A stretch of 64,000 nt of DNA from Bacteroides stercoris ATCC 43183. GTDB taxonomy: Bacteria > Bacteroidota > Bacteroidia > Bacteroidales > Bacteroidaceae. Position 1 is the stretch's first letter; each line of letters opens with the position of its first letter. The stretch spans positions 3,534,001 through 3,598,000 of the forward strand of contig NZ_CP102262.1 in NCBI RefSeq assembly GCF_025147325.1, read 5' to 3'. The translations under genes and the position numbers were made by a program. This document shows positions 25,852 to 34,559 of the stretch, piece after piece. Under the pieces are notes generated by a model. That model worked only from the letters and a program-made list of their open reading frames with translations. It did not search any database and had not been told where the DNA came from.

Positions 25852-28334
25852 ATGCGCCCATATAGGCTACACAATAAATATCTCTATGGCAAGAGATTAG
25901 GTTAGAGTTCAACAGACCTATCCTCAACGACTTAGCTGGAGGAGAAATCCAAAGGTGACAAAAGCATGTCGGTAAAGTCATTAGTCAGCTAAATACCAAG
26001 CTGCGACTGCATGGCGAGAGGAAAAGACAGACACAAGGATGAAGCCTGATTGGTTGAACGATAGTTCTGCTGCACACGTACCAGCCCCGACGAAAGGTAT
26101 TTGATTCACGTCGGGCTGAAGCACCCCATGTAAACCGAAATTACAATGGAGCAGGAGCTGGCTTCAGAGCAACCACAATAAGTGGAATAGGAACGTAAGT
26201 CGCATCCGACAGTCTGCCGAGCCAAACAGTTATTGTGAAAGCAAATGGGGATTCCCTAAATCAGAATGCCGTAAGGCTATGGGCATAGGACCCTGAATAT
26301 CTGACATGGGAACGGAGCTTCCGTAGTAGTCCGAGCAAGGGAAAGCCTTGTACATGGCGAAGGGAAGCAGTTAGATAACTTAATACAAATAATGGAAAAT
26401 GTGTGAGACATTATGAGAAGTCCTGAGCAAGTATTAAAAGCTTTAAACAAGCATGGTAAAGTTTCGGATTACAAATTCGAAAGGCTGTACCGTATCTTAT
26501 TCAATGAGGAGATGTTTCATGTTGCTTACCAGCGTATTTACGCCAAACCAGGCAATATGACACCCGGTACGGATGGGAAAACCATCAATCGGATGAGTCT
26601 TCAAAGAATAAACAAAGTCATTGCATCTTTGAGAGATGAGTCTTACAAGCCTAATCCGGCAAAAAGGATATACATACCCAAGAAAAACGGTAAGAAAAGA
26701 CCGCTTGGAATTCCTTCCTTTGAGGACAAACTTGTACAGGAGGTGGTGCGCATGATTCTTGAAGCCGTCTATGAAGAGGTGTTTGCAAACACCTCACATG
26801 GATTCAGACCAAACAGAAGCTGCCATACCGCATTGACCCATATCCAAAAGACATTTACAGGTACAAAATGGTTTGTGGAAGGAGACATTAAAGGATTCTT
26901 CGACAACATAGACCACAATGTATTGATTGCAACTTTGCGGAAACGGATTGCCGATGATAGATTTCTAAGGCTTATCCGCAAGTTGTTGAATGCGGGATAT
27001 ATTGAAGACTGGAAGTTTCATAATACAAACAAGGGAACTCCACAAGGCGGTAATATCAGTCCTATACTGGCAAACATTTATCTTGATAATTTTGACAAGT
27101 ATATGGAAGAATACGCCCTACGCTTCAATAAGGGAAAAGAAAGACACATCACCAAAGAATACAAGCAACTTAGCGATAAGATGCAACGCATCCTTAAAAG
27201 CATCAAGAACATACAGGATGCAGATGTCAGATTACAGCTTAGGGATGAGTATGAGAAACTGAGACGTGAAAGGCAAAAGATTGAGAGCAGAGACAGTATG
27301 GATGAAACATACAGAAGGCTTCGATACGTAAGATACGCAGATGATTTCCTCATTGGTGTTATCGGAAGCAAGGCAGAGTGCGTTAAAATCAAGTCGGACA
27401 TTACCAAGTATATGGAAGAAAACCTCAAGCTGGAACTGTCACAGGAAAAGACATTGATAACAAACGCACAAAAGCCCGCGAAATTTCTTGGCTTCGATGT
27501 TTCAGTCCGTAAGTCTGATGCTATCAAGCGGGACAAGAACAATGTGCCAGCCCGTTATTACAACGGTAAGATAGTCCTAAAGGTCGCCATAGAAACGGTG
27601 CGGAACAAACTGGAAGAATACAGCGCCATCAGATACAAGGTAGAAAATGGCCGACAAGTTTGGTTTGCAAAGTTCAGAGGCAATCTTATGAAGAAGAAAA
27701 TCGAGGACATAGTGGCGGCATATAACTCTGAAATCAGAGGGTTCTACAACTACTACTGCATTGCCAACAACGTGGCATACGCGCTCTCAAAGTTTGGATA
27801 CATCATGGAGTACAGTATGTACCATACCATTGCAGGAAAAACCAATAGCACTGTAAGCAAAGTCATTGACAAATATAAGGTTGGGAATGACATTATAGTG
27901 CCATATCAGGATGCAAAAGGTAAATTACGGTACAGGAAATTCTATAATGAGGGATTCAAACGTAAACCACCAATGTACTATACGGAGGTAAACGACTTAT
28001 CCTACACAATCGCAATTCCACAGCCGACACTTACTGAGCGATTGGATGCGAGAACATGTGAATTATGTGGAAAAGTCGGACCTGTAGTCATGCGTCATGT
28101 CAGAAAGCTAAATCAGCTTAAAGGAAAAACTGAATGCGACAGGCTGATGCTTGAAAAGCATAGGAAGACATTGGTTGTCTGTGAAAAGTGTTATGCCAAA
28201 ATACACAGCCATGCTAAATAAAGTCATGTTATCAACGGAGAGCCGTATGCGTGGAGACATGCAAGTACGGTTTGGGGGCAGGTACGGGAAAACCTACTGC
28301 CGAAAGGCAGTAAGGCGTTCTGTACCGAGCCTAC
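25852..28334 (+). mobile_element. Group II intron, 2483 bp
   Basis: The 5' end AUGCGCCCAUAU fits the GUGCGCCC start of bacterial introns except for the first base. The 3' side has domain V at 28240-28273 (34 bases, AGCCGUAUGC... GUACGGUU with the catalytic AGC triad) and a domain VI hairpin ending in CCTAC (AY). It encodes its own maturase in domain IV. Boundaries were set by restoring the primase frame (TTCG joined to GTTTAGGG). Confidence 0.88.
26413..28221 (+). CDS. ltrA: Group II intron reverse transcriptase/maturase
   Basis: 602 aa. RT domain with GIPSFEDKLVQEVVRMIL, HGFRPNRSCHTAL, DIKGFFDNIDH, GTPQGGNISPILANIYL and the catalytic RYADDFLIGV. Maturase domain X follows (KFRGNLMKKKIEDIVAAYNSEIRGFYNYY), then a C-terminal zinc HNH endonuclease (CELCGKVGPVVMRHVRKL... 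VVCEKCYAKIH). All core residues appear intact, so the protein should support splicing and retrohoming. It lies wholly inside the intron at 25852-28334. Confidence 0.96.
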   Translation: MRSPEQVLKALNKHGKVSDYKFERLYRILFNEEMFHVAYQRIYAKPGNMTPGTDGKTINRMSLQRINKVIASLRDESYKPNPAKRIYIPKKNGKKRPLGIPSFEDKLVQEVVRMILEAVYEEVFANTSHGFRPNRSCHTALTHIQKTFTGTKWFVEGDIKGFFDNIDHNVLIATLRKRIADDRFLRLIRKLLNAGYIEDWKFHNTNKGTPQGGNISPILANIYLDNFDKYMEEYALRFNKGKERHITKEYKQLSDKMQRILKSIKNIQDADVRLQLRDEYEKLRRERQKIESRDSMDETYRRLRYVRYADDFLIGVIGSKAECVKIKSDITKYMEENLKLELSQEKTLITNAQKPAKFLGFDVSVRKSDAIKRDKNNVPARYYNGKIVLKVAIETVRNKLEEYSAIRYKVENGRQVWFAKFRGNLMKKKIEDIVAAYNSEIRGFYNYYCIANNVAYALSKFGYIMEYSMYHTIAGKTNSTVSKVIDKYKVGNDIIVPYQDAKGKLRYRKFYNEGFKRKPPMYYTEVNDLSYTIAIPQPTLTERLDARTCELCGKVGPVVMRHVRKLNQLKGKTECDRLMLEKHRKTLVVCEKCYAKIHSHAK

Positions 28335-29122
28335 GTTTAGGGAAAGGGGGCGGTATCATTGAACTGGCTGCACACCTGTATGCTACCGACCATGTACCTT
28401 ACCTGCTGGAGCGGATTGCGGAACAAACACCGCATGTACACCCGGTATCTTTCTCTTTTGGCAAGCAAGACTCTTTCGGTCCGAGCTTCCAGCAGCTGGA
28501 GATAGTACCGCTATCGTCTCCTGCCCTGCTTTCCTATTTACAAGGTAGAGGAATAAATCTGGAACTGGCAAAAAGAGAATGTAGTGAAGCCCGTTACACC
28601 CACAACGGCAAGCGTTACTTTGCCATCGCATTCCCTAACGGTTCGGGTGGGTTTGAGGTTCGTAACCCCTATTTCAAGGGCTGCATCGCCCCCAAGGAAA
28701 TCTCCCACATCAGACAGGCGGGAAAAGCAAGGACTGCCTGCTATGTGTTCGAGGGTTTCATGGACTACCTTTCCTTTCTGACATTGAGACAGGAAAGCTG
28801 CCCGAATTATCCGGAATTGGACGGGCAGGACTACATTGTATTGAACTCCGTATCGAATATAAACAAGGCTCTCTATCCGTTGGGCAATTACGAACGCATC
28901 CACTGCTTTTTCGACAACGACCATGCAGGAATGGAAGCACTCCGGCAAATCCGCATGGAATACGGCAGAGACCGGTACATCCGGGACGCTTCGCAGATTT
29001 ACAGCGGATGCAAGGACTTGAACGAATACTTACAGAAACAGATTGAAAGAAAAAGGCAGCTCCAGTCCGCCAAAGGGGTGCGCAGCCAATCACCGGAGAA
29101 GAAGAACGGCTTCCGGTTATAG
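28335..29122 (+). CDS. Toprim primase, exon 2
   Basis: Continues exon 1 in frame: (G)LGKGGGIIELAAHLYATDHVPYLLERIAEQ, then the toprim core YVFEGFMDYLSFL (catalytic Glu) and HCFFDNDHAGMEAL (DxD-type metal site), and KDLNEYLQ. These are the toprim features of the PrmN1/Orf primases of Bacteroides mobilisable elements. The reconstituted protein is 318 aa. The ATG-like start at 28151 lies in intron sequence and is not real. Function requires intron splicing. Confidence 0.87.
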
Positions 29123-29332
29123 CCCACTATAACTACACGCTCCGCTTTCGTAGTTGTGGGCTCTCCCGAGGGGATTAGGGCTTTGCCCTAATGACCCACT
29201 CAGGGCGTTTCACCCCTGAGAACCCCGAGCAAAGAGTGACCCTCTCTTTGCAATCTCCGCTTATGGGTTACCCCTAAGAACCCCTCTACGAAAGCGAGCA
29301 GAATAATCAATTGCAAACAAAAAAAAGAAGCT
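29121..29332. other. Probable oriT region with four inverted repeats
   Basis: Between primase and relaxase lie AGCCCAC/GTGGGCT (29121-29127 with 29156-29162, nested AACTAC/GTAGTT), ATTAGGGC/GCCCTAAT (29174-29181 with 29185-29192), CTCAGGG/CCCTGAG (29199-29205 with 29214-29220) and CAAAGAG/CTCTTTG (29230-29236 with 29244-29250). Such clusters directly upstream of mob genes are typical nic/relaxase-binding regions. The nick site is not identified. Confidence 0.6.
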
Positions 29333-30736
29333 ATGGCAACAAAATCAAGCATACATATCAAGCCTTGCAACATCGCATCGAGCGAGGCGCACAACCGAAG
29401 GACTGCCGAGTATATGCGTAATATCGGGGAGTCCAGAATCTATGTCGTTCCCGAACTTTCCACCGATAACGAACAGTGGATAAATCCCGACTTCGGCACT
29501 CCCGAACTGCGGACGCACTATGACAATATCAAGCGGATGGTCAAGGAAAAGACCGGACGTGCCATGCAGGAAAAGGAAAGGGAACGCAAGGGAAAGAATG
29601 GAAAGATTATCAAGGTGGCGGGATGTTCACCCATCCGTGAAGGAGTATTGCTTATCAGACCGGACACCACACTGGCTGATGTACGCAAATTCGGTGAAGA
29701 GTGTCAAAGACGCTGGGGCATCACTCCGCTACAGATTTTCCTGCACAAAGACGAAGGGCATTGGCTGAACGGTCAGCCGGAAGCGGAAGACAAAGAGTGC
29801 TTCCAAGTCGGTAACAGATGGTTCAAGCCGAACTATCATGCCCATATCGTTTTCGACTGGATGAACCACGAAACCGGGAAGAGCCGAAAGCTCAATGACG
29901 AGGATATGGCAACTATGCAGACCCTTGCTTCCGATATTCTCCTGATGGAACGTGGGCAGGCAAAAGCTGTTACAGGTAAAGAGCATTTGGAACGGAACGA
30001 TTTTATCATTGAGAAACAGAAAGCCGAACTGCAACGTATAGAGGAAACCAAGCGACACAAGGAGCAACAGGTAAGCCTCGCCGAGCAGGAACTCAAACAG
30101 GTAAAAGCAGAGATACGTACGGACAAACTCAAAAGTGCAGCTACCGATGTAGCCACAGCCATAACCAGCAGTGTAGGTTCTCTTTTCGGAAGCGGTAAAT
30201 TAAAAGATTTGGAACAATCTAACGAGAATTTACGTCATGAAATTGCCAAACGTGACAAGAGCATTGATGAATTAAAAGCCAAGATGCAGCAAATGCAGGA
30301 ACAGCACGGCAAACAGATTCGTAATATACAGGGAATACATAATCAAGAGCTTGAAGCTAAAGACAAGGAAATATCACGATTGAATACCATTCTCGAAAAA
30401 GCATTATGCTGGTTCCCATTGCTCAAAGAAATGCTGAGAATGGAAAAATTATGCTATGTCACTGGTTTTACCAAGGGGATGGTTGATTCTCTTTTATACA
30501 AAAGGGAAGCTCTCAGATGTAGTGGAAAAATCTATTCCGAAGAATATAGACAGAGATTTGAAACAAAAAATGTAATTTTCAAAATTGAACGAAGCCCGAT
30601 CAATAAGAATAAATTGATGCTGACTATAAACCAACAGCCAATCAGCGAATGGTTCAAGGAACAATGGGAGAAGTTACAGCAGCATCTGCGTAACTCAGTG
30701 CAGAAAGAACAAAAATCCAAAGGATTCAGAATGTAA
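29333..30736 (+). CDS. MobV/Pre-type relaxase
   Basis: 467 aa. Pre/Mob domain in the first 220 residues: SSIHIKPCNIASSEAHNRR near the N terminus and the metal-binding His motif NYHAHIVFDW. A long coiled coil (residues about 225-355: LERNDFIIEKQKAELQRIEETKRHKEQ...) follows, and then a basic C-terminal domain. It should nick oriT just upstream and pilot the element through a helper's transfer apparatus. N-terminal and His motifs are intact. Close to BmgA/MobN1-like proteins by memory only. Confidence 0.9.
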   Translation: MATKSSIHIKPCNIASSEAHNRRTAEYMRNIGESRIYVVPELSTDNEQWINPDFGTPELRTHYDNIKRMVKEKTGRAMQEKERERKGKNGKIIKVAGCSPIREGVLLIRPDTTLADVRKFGEECQRRWGITPLQIFLHKDEGHWLNGQPEAEDKECFQVGNRWFKPNYHAHIVFDWMNHETGKSRKLNDEDMATMQTLASDILLMERGQAKAVTGKEHLERNDFIIEKQKAELQRIEETKRHKEQQVSLAEQELKQVKAEIRTDKLKSAATDVATAITSSVGSLFGSGKLKDLEQSNENLRHEIAKRDKSIDELKAKMQQMQEQHGKQIRNIQGIHNQELEAKDKEISRLNTILEKALCWFPLLKEMLRMEKLCYVTGFTKGMVDSLLYKREALRCSGKIYSEEYRQRFETKNVIFKIERSPINKNKLMLTINQQPISEWFKEQWEKLQQHLRNSVQKEQKSKGFRM

Positions 30737-30772
30737 TCTGATAGTATTTGATTGGATTTCAATAAAATTGAC

Positions 30773-30780
30773 TATCTTTG
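30773..30780 (+). promoter_or_regulatory. -7 box before the structured segment
   Basis: TATCTTTG, with TTG at 30752-30754, 18 bases upstream. It reads into the structured segment 30847-30965 and the cargo genes. Confidence 0.6.
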
Positions 30781-30846
30781 CAAGCGGATGGAGGTAACTC
30801 TGTCCAGACATATTAGAATTTTGAAGAAGCGTTATGCTTATCTTGT

Positions 30847-30965
30847 AAGTTAGAAACCTGAGAAACTTCGAACGTAGTACAAGGATAGCATAGTGGTTCT
30901 CACGCTATAGCGTGGGCTGCTATCACCATATCTGTACTACAAGGTTTTCTCAGGACCTCTAACTT
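30847..30965 (+). ncRNA. Strongly structured leader or small RNA candidate
   Basis: Five nested stems are exact: AAGTTAG/CTAACTT (30847-30853 with 30959-30965), CCTGAGAAA/TTTCTCAGG (30857-30865 with 30946-30954), GTAGTAC/GTACTAC (30874-30880 with 30934-30940), GATAGCA/TGCTATC (30884-30890 with 30918-30924) and CACGC/GCGTG (30901-30905 with 30910-30914). It is not a simple terminator: no T tract follows and internal loops interrupt the stems. Located 67 bases after a promoter box and 85 bases before the first cargo gene. Confidence 0.6.
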
Positions 30966-31050
30966 AGGACGTGGGCATTTGCAGTTCCACGCTTCGTGGT
31001 TTAAACTAAAGGGTACTCAAGGAAGCTGCAAGACCCAATTCTCTTTTATT

Positions 31051-31374
31051 ATGGAAATTATTTTTATTGGAATTGCCGTTATCTTAGGAATTTGGCTTCT
31101 ATTTCATGCGGCTATATATTTATGGGTTTTATTCGAGGAATATGTTCTTCCTATACTCATATTTTGTGGAGTTGGCTCATTTTTCTTTTGGTTGATATTT
31201 TGGATATTTGGCATAAAAGAAATCTTTGGCATTTCTACCATGATTATAGGTGCTGTTATCGGTTTTATTCTATGGATATGGATAACTTTTTTTGGCGACA
31301 ATGGGGGACATAGCGATTATGAACATGAAGATATGGATCATGACATGCCGATTCATGTAAAAATAGACAATTAA
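31051..31374 (+). CDS. Small membrane protein, function unknown
   Basis: 107 aa from the ATG at 31051. About three hydrophobic helices (IIFIGIAVILGIWLLFHAAIYLWVL; VLPILIFCGVGSFFFWLIFWIF; ISTMIIGAVIGFILWIWITFF) followed by an acidic His/Asp-rich tail (GGHSDYEHEDMDHDMP) that could bind metal or be disordered. I do not recognise a family. It opens the AT-rich cargo after the structured leader. The upstream extension to 30979 overlaps the structured RNA and is rejected. Confidence 0.65.
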   Translation: MEIIFIGIAVILGIWLLFHAAIYLWVLFEEYVLPILIFCGVGSFFFWLIFWIFGIKEIFGISTMIIGAVIGFILWIWITFFGDNGGHSDYEHEDMDHDMPIHVKIDN

Positions 31375-31397
31375 TAACCCAATAAAAAAGAGTAAAT

Positions 31398-32204
31398 ATG
31401 AAAAAGTTTTGCTATTCGATTATCGGCTTATTTGTAATAGTTTTAGTAAGCAGTTGTAGTAATGGAAGTAAAGTGTTACAATCGCCTGAAGATGCCGTAC
31501 GCGAAAGGTATGGGCTGCCGTGGCAAACAGAAGAAGAATATGAAGCCGCTTGCAAGTCTAACAGAAAGTTCCAAGGGCTTACACCCTTTACAGAGCTTCA
31601 AGAATGGTCGAAATATTATTATGAAGAAGATGCCGTATTCGAAGAAAAAGTCAAACAGTACGACATGATAAACAATACGCTTCAAAAACTGGCATTCGGG
31701 GTGATGTATAACAAGGGCAATGATGAAAACGCAATGAAAAAACTACTCATAGAATCAGGCTATGGCGATAATGAAGAACAATGCAAAGCCCTTATCGAAG
31801 GATTGAAAAAAGACGGATTCCTAATGAAAGAGCTGAATGAAATGCGCTTAGCGCACAGAAAGCGTATCATGGCAGAGATAACCCCTCTGTGCGAGTCTCT
31901 AAATGATGAAGGGATTGCGTTTCAGGCAGAAAACAGAGAAGGGATAGAAAACAATGTCATCAAAGAAGCGTATGTTACTGCGAAACCAAAGGACTATGAA
32001 ATACAACCGGGACAATGTCCCTTTAATTTCTATATCAAGGCATCAATGCTGAAAGACGTCTATGTGAGTAGTTGTTCGATATATAATAAGACATTTCTAA
32101 TGCATGAAGACGGAGAAGATTTTATATCGGGCATAATAGGCTTTGAAGACTTGAGATTGTTTCCATTTATCACAGGAAAGTTAGTTACATTTAGGTATTT
32201 CTAA
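31398..32204 (+). CDS. Predicted lipoprotein, unknown family
   Basis: 268 aa. Signal MKKFCYSIIGLFVIVLVSSC with SPase II Cys20. The mature part is mostly charged helices (QTEEEYEAACKSNRKFQG, LKKDGFLMKELNEMRLAHRKRIMAEI), ending in a beta-rich stretch. No known motif. Follows the membrane protein by 23 bases, probably the same operon. Codons are AT-rich compared with the chromosomal genes, fitting acquired cargo. Confidence 0.7.
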   Translation: MKKFCYSIIGLFVIVLVSSCSNGSKVLQSPEDAVRERYGLPWQTEEEYEAACKSNRKFQGLTPFTELQEWSKYYYEEDAVFEEKVKQYDMINNTLQKLAFGVMYNKGNDENAMKKLLIESGYGDNEEQCKALIEGLKKDGFLMKELNEMRLAHRKRIMAEITPLCESLNDEGIAFQAENREGIENNVIKEAYVTAKPKDYEIQPGQCPFNFYIKASMLKDVYVSSCSIYNKTFLMHEDGEDFISGIIGFEDLRLFPFITGKLVTFRYF

Positions 32205-32222
32205 TATTAAAACCAAGAAACA

Positions 32223-32855
32223 ATGAATATTAAGACATTTACTATTATCGCTATAGCATCATTTGCCGTTTTGTCAGTTACCGCATGCGGTGGGAAACAA
32301 AAAGCATCAATCGAAACCGAACAAACAGAAGAAACTTCAAAGACAGAAGTTATAGTGAGTGACAATAAACTTTTTATTAACTCTGATTTGTATAACATGT
32401 CGGAAGAAAAAGTGATATTCAATGCGCACGGCAGACTAGATCCTGACAACCCATCCTTTGGTACAGACCACATAGACCATTATCGCACTTTATTCGTTAA
32501 AGAAAATGGCGGATTGACCGTTGGCTATGTAGTTAAGACAACGAGAGGAATCACCCTGCAAACCGGGAAGACTTTCTATTTTTACAATGACTTATGTTTG
32601 AAGGAAAGAACAAGGGATCTTTACAATATTGTTGGGATGGTGAAAAACAATGGAGTCTTGATACCAATGAAAATCACAATTGACGGAGAGGACAACCGCA
32701 TCATGCTGGAATGTAAAGGAGATGAGACGCTTACATTCGTTCCGCTTCGTGGTGATGATTCCGAAATTGAATATACGGTTCAAGCACTAAAAGATTATTG
32801 CTACAAGAACAAACTTACTATCCATGCTGTACCTTATCTGGAATTTACAAATTAA
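32223..32855 (+). CDS. Predicted lipoprotein (possibly DUF4738-like)
   Basis: 210 aa with signal MNIKTFTIIAIASFAVLSVTAC, SPase II Cys22, then a polar linker (KQKASIETEQTEETSKTE) and a beta-rich domain (VIFNAHGRLDPDNPSFGTDHIDHYRTLFVKENGG... LQTGKTFYFYND). The domain reminds me of DUF4738 lipoproteins of Bacteroides, but I cannot confirm it. Third gene of the cargo operon, 18 bases after the previous one. Role unknown. Confidence 0.7.
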   Translation: MNIKTFTIIAIASFAVLSVTACGGKQKASIETEQTEETSKTEVIVSDNKLFINSDLYNMSEEKVIFNAHGRLDPDNPSFGTDHIDHYRTLFVKENGGLTVGYVVKTTRGITLQTGKTFYFYNDLCLKERTRDLYNIVGMVKNNGVLIPMKITIDGEDNRIMLECKGDETLTFVPLRGDDSEIEYTVQALKDYCYKNKLTIHAVPYLEFTN

Positions 32856-32927
32856 ACAACCCTAATATAGCGAAATTCACTCTTTTAGTGAAATTGGGTA
32901 GTATAATTCCACAATGGTAAAAACAAA

Positions 32928-32976
32928 AGAGTCGTATCATTACTCATAAACGAGCTTGATACGACTCTTCTATTTA
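32928..32976. terminator. Bidirectional terminator between convergent cargo genes
   Basis: Perfect 12-bp stem AGAGTCGTATCA / TGATACGACTCT (32928-32939 with 32957-32968), A-rich on the left and T-rich on the right. It separates plus-strand cargo from the minus-strand pair. Confidence 0.8.
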
Positions 32977-33027
32977 ATTAGGTAACTACAATTCAAGAAG
33001 GTTGTTCTATTGGTTTATCAAAAATAA

Positions 33028-33483
33028 CTAATTCGTCAAATAGAAGACATAATCATAAATAGCCCAATCTTTATATTTATAAATACCTTCTATCGGGAAC
33101 TGTAATTTGCATTTCTTTTGGGCAGTTGAAAGTATAAGAGAAACATCGTCATCCGTAACTGTTAAGCCTTCAGGAAAAGCTAATGTAATATCAGTTATAC
33201 AGCCATTTAAATCCGAATACAAAAAAATATTCATCCAACCTTTTACACCTTGAGACTTATATTTATTACAAATTTCATCTAAAAAAACTGATCCTTGCAA
33301 AATTACCGGAGGTGCATATAAACTTTCTTCTGCAAATGAGAAATTTCGGATAGACTCAGCTTTTTTCTCACTTGTATTTGTAGATACATACACATTGTTA
33401 CCGATACTTTTTCTTTCAAATATTGACTGCGCAACAGTATATTGAAATGCAAGAAAAGCAAATAAAAAAAACAATATCTTTTT
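33028..33483 (-). CDS. Secreted small protein, unknown
   Basis: 151 aa from the ATG at 33483: signal peptide MKKILFFLFAFLAFQYTVAQ, cleaved after AQ. The mature domain (SVFLDEICNKYKSQGVKGWMNIFLYSDLNGCITDITLAFPEGLTVTDDDVSLILSTAQK) has the alternating beta pattern seen in TonB-C-terminal-like domains of Bacteroides, without a membrane anchor; this resemblance is weak. The longer frame from 33594 would overlap the upstream gene and lacks a signal. Thirteen bases after the metallopeptidase-like lipoprotein gene, so the two are probably co-transcribed. Confidence 0.65.
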   Translation of the reverse strand, partial: KKILFFLFAFLAFQYTVAQSIFERKSIGNNVYVSTNTSEKKAESIRNFSFAEESLYAPPVILQGSVFLDEICNKYKSQGVKGWMNIFLYSDLNGCITDITLAFPEGLTVTDDDVSLILSTAQKKCKLQFPIEGIYKYKDWAIYDYVFYLTN

Positions 33484-33496
33484 CATAACAGTAAAT

Positions 33497-34285
33497 TTAA
33501 TAAAGTTTGAGTAATGAATTAATGCATGATGTACCATAGTCGTAATTGCCAAACTTATATCCTTTTCCACTATATCCTCTACTATATTCTCCAAAAATAT
33601 TGCTCCACTTTACGAATTCATTAATATCTATAGATGTAGGCTTCCCATTTGCACATATAGAAGCAACATACGTTTGAAATTCTCTTTCATATTGAGGTAT
33701 TAAAGAAGGGTCAGTCAAGCCCGAAGTCCATAACGATTGATATGAAGGGTCACCATCTTCACCTTTAAAAGTCCAAGAATACCCAGCATGAATATATCTA
33801 ATAATACCTTGATAAAAGGCTAATTCAAATTCCATCATACCTGTATCTCTTTTTTCCTTATCAGTATCTACTTTTTTACCCTGAACATCTCTTTGATACA
33901 TGTGAATAAACTCATGTTCCATGCTGCTGGCTAAGATACCATAAGGAGGAAAAGCTAAACTTCCTTTTCTAAAATATGCCGACGCATATGTGTCATCCAA
34001 AAAGATAGTTCCAGCATAAGAAGTCTTATTGCGTACTGCTTCATCTATATTTCTATAGCAATTTATACTGGTCATTTTTGCATAAGCATCATTAACTTCT
34101 TTAATTTCAGCAGAAGTTAATGTCGGAGCTCCTCCTGTAAATAACGATGCCAAATTAGCGTTTAAGGCAGTTGAAACTGAACGGGTGCTTGGTTCAACAT
34201 TACCTATAAATTCATCAACCTCATTAGTACAAGAAGACCAACATAGCCCAACGCATGTAAGTAAATACAAAATTTTCTTTTCCAT
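33497..34285 (-). CDS. Lipoprotein with HExxH metallopeptidase-like motif
   Basis: 262 aa. Signal MEKKILYLLTCVGLCWSSC with lipidated Cys19. Around residue 123 is SSMEHEFIHMYQRD, a classic zincin HExxH, and a further Glu-containing helix (MMEFELAFYQGIIRYI) about 25 residues later could supply the third ligand of a gluzincin. The flanking hydrophobic pattern fits the active-site helix. It would be a surface or periplasmic zinc peptidase of unknown family. Upstream neighbour on the same strand is the second tmRNA. Confidence 0.68.
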   Translation of the reverse strand: MEKKILYLLTCVGLCWSSCTNEVDEFIGNVEPSTRSVSTALNANLASLFTGGAPTLTSAEIKEVNDAYAKMTSINCYRNIDEAVRNKTSYAGTIFLDDTYASAYFRKGSLAFPPYGILASSMEHEFIHMYQRDVQGKKVDTDKEKRDTGMMEFELAFYQGIIRYIHAGYSWTFKGEDGDPSYQSLWTSGLTDPSLIPQYEREFQTYVASICANGKPTSIDINEFVKWSNIFGEYSRGYSGKGYKFGNYDYGTSCINSLLKLY

Positions 34286-34559
34286 AAGAGATCTGATTTT
34301 TAAGGTTATTACAAAACAGGAAGACTGTCACTATTTATAAGCAACTAATCATCCATGTTAATATATTTTTAAATAACAATTTTAGAAAAACAACTTAAAT
34401 CGCTTACAGAAAGGATTAGATTATTTAATACTTTAAAATTTCAAAGGGGATGGAATGGAGTAACAAAATCGGGGTATTCACAAAAACTCAAGGTACAAAA
34501 CAACAAGCAATACAGAAAACACCATTAGTTTTCATGATATACTTACCGCTCATCAAAAG
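34286..34559. other. Intergenic stretch, no gene seen
   Basis: AT-rich sequence between the HExxH lipoprotein start and the 3' end of the element-borne tmRNA. Short open frames here overlap the tmRNA or lack starts. I see no clear promoter box or terminator. Confidence 0.5.

Noticed and set aside
25632..25865. Free-standing 77-aa protein
   Set aside because: Its first 17 codons precede the real ATG and its last codons are intron; it is exon 1 of the split primase.
28151..28334. N-terminal extension of the downstream primase part
   Set aside because: This frame translates group II intron domains V and VI, not protein.
30847..30965. Ordinary Rho-independent terminator for the relaxase gene
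   Set aside because: Several internal loops, no T tract, and a promoter box lies between it and the relaxase gene.
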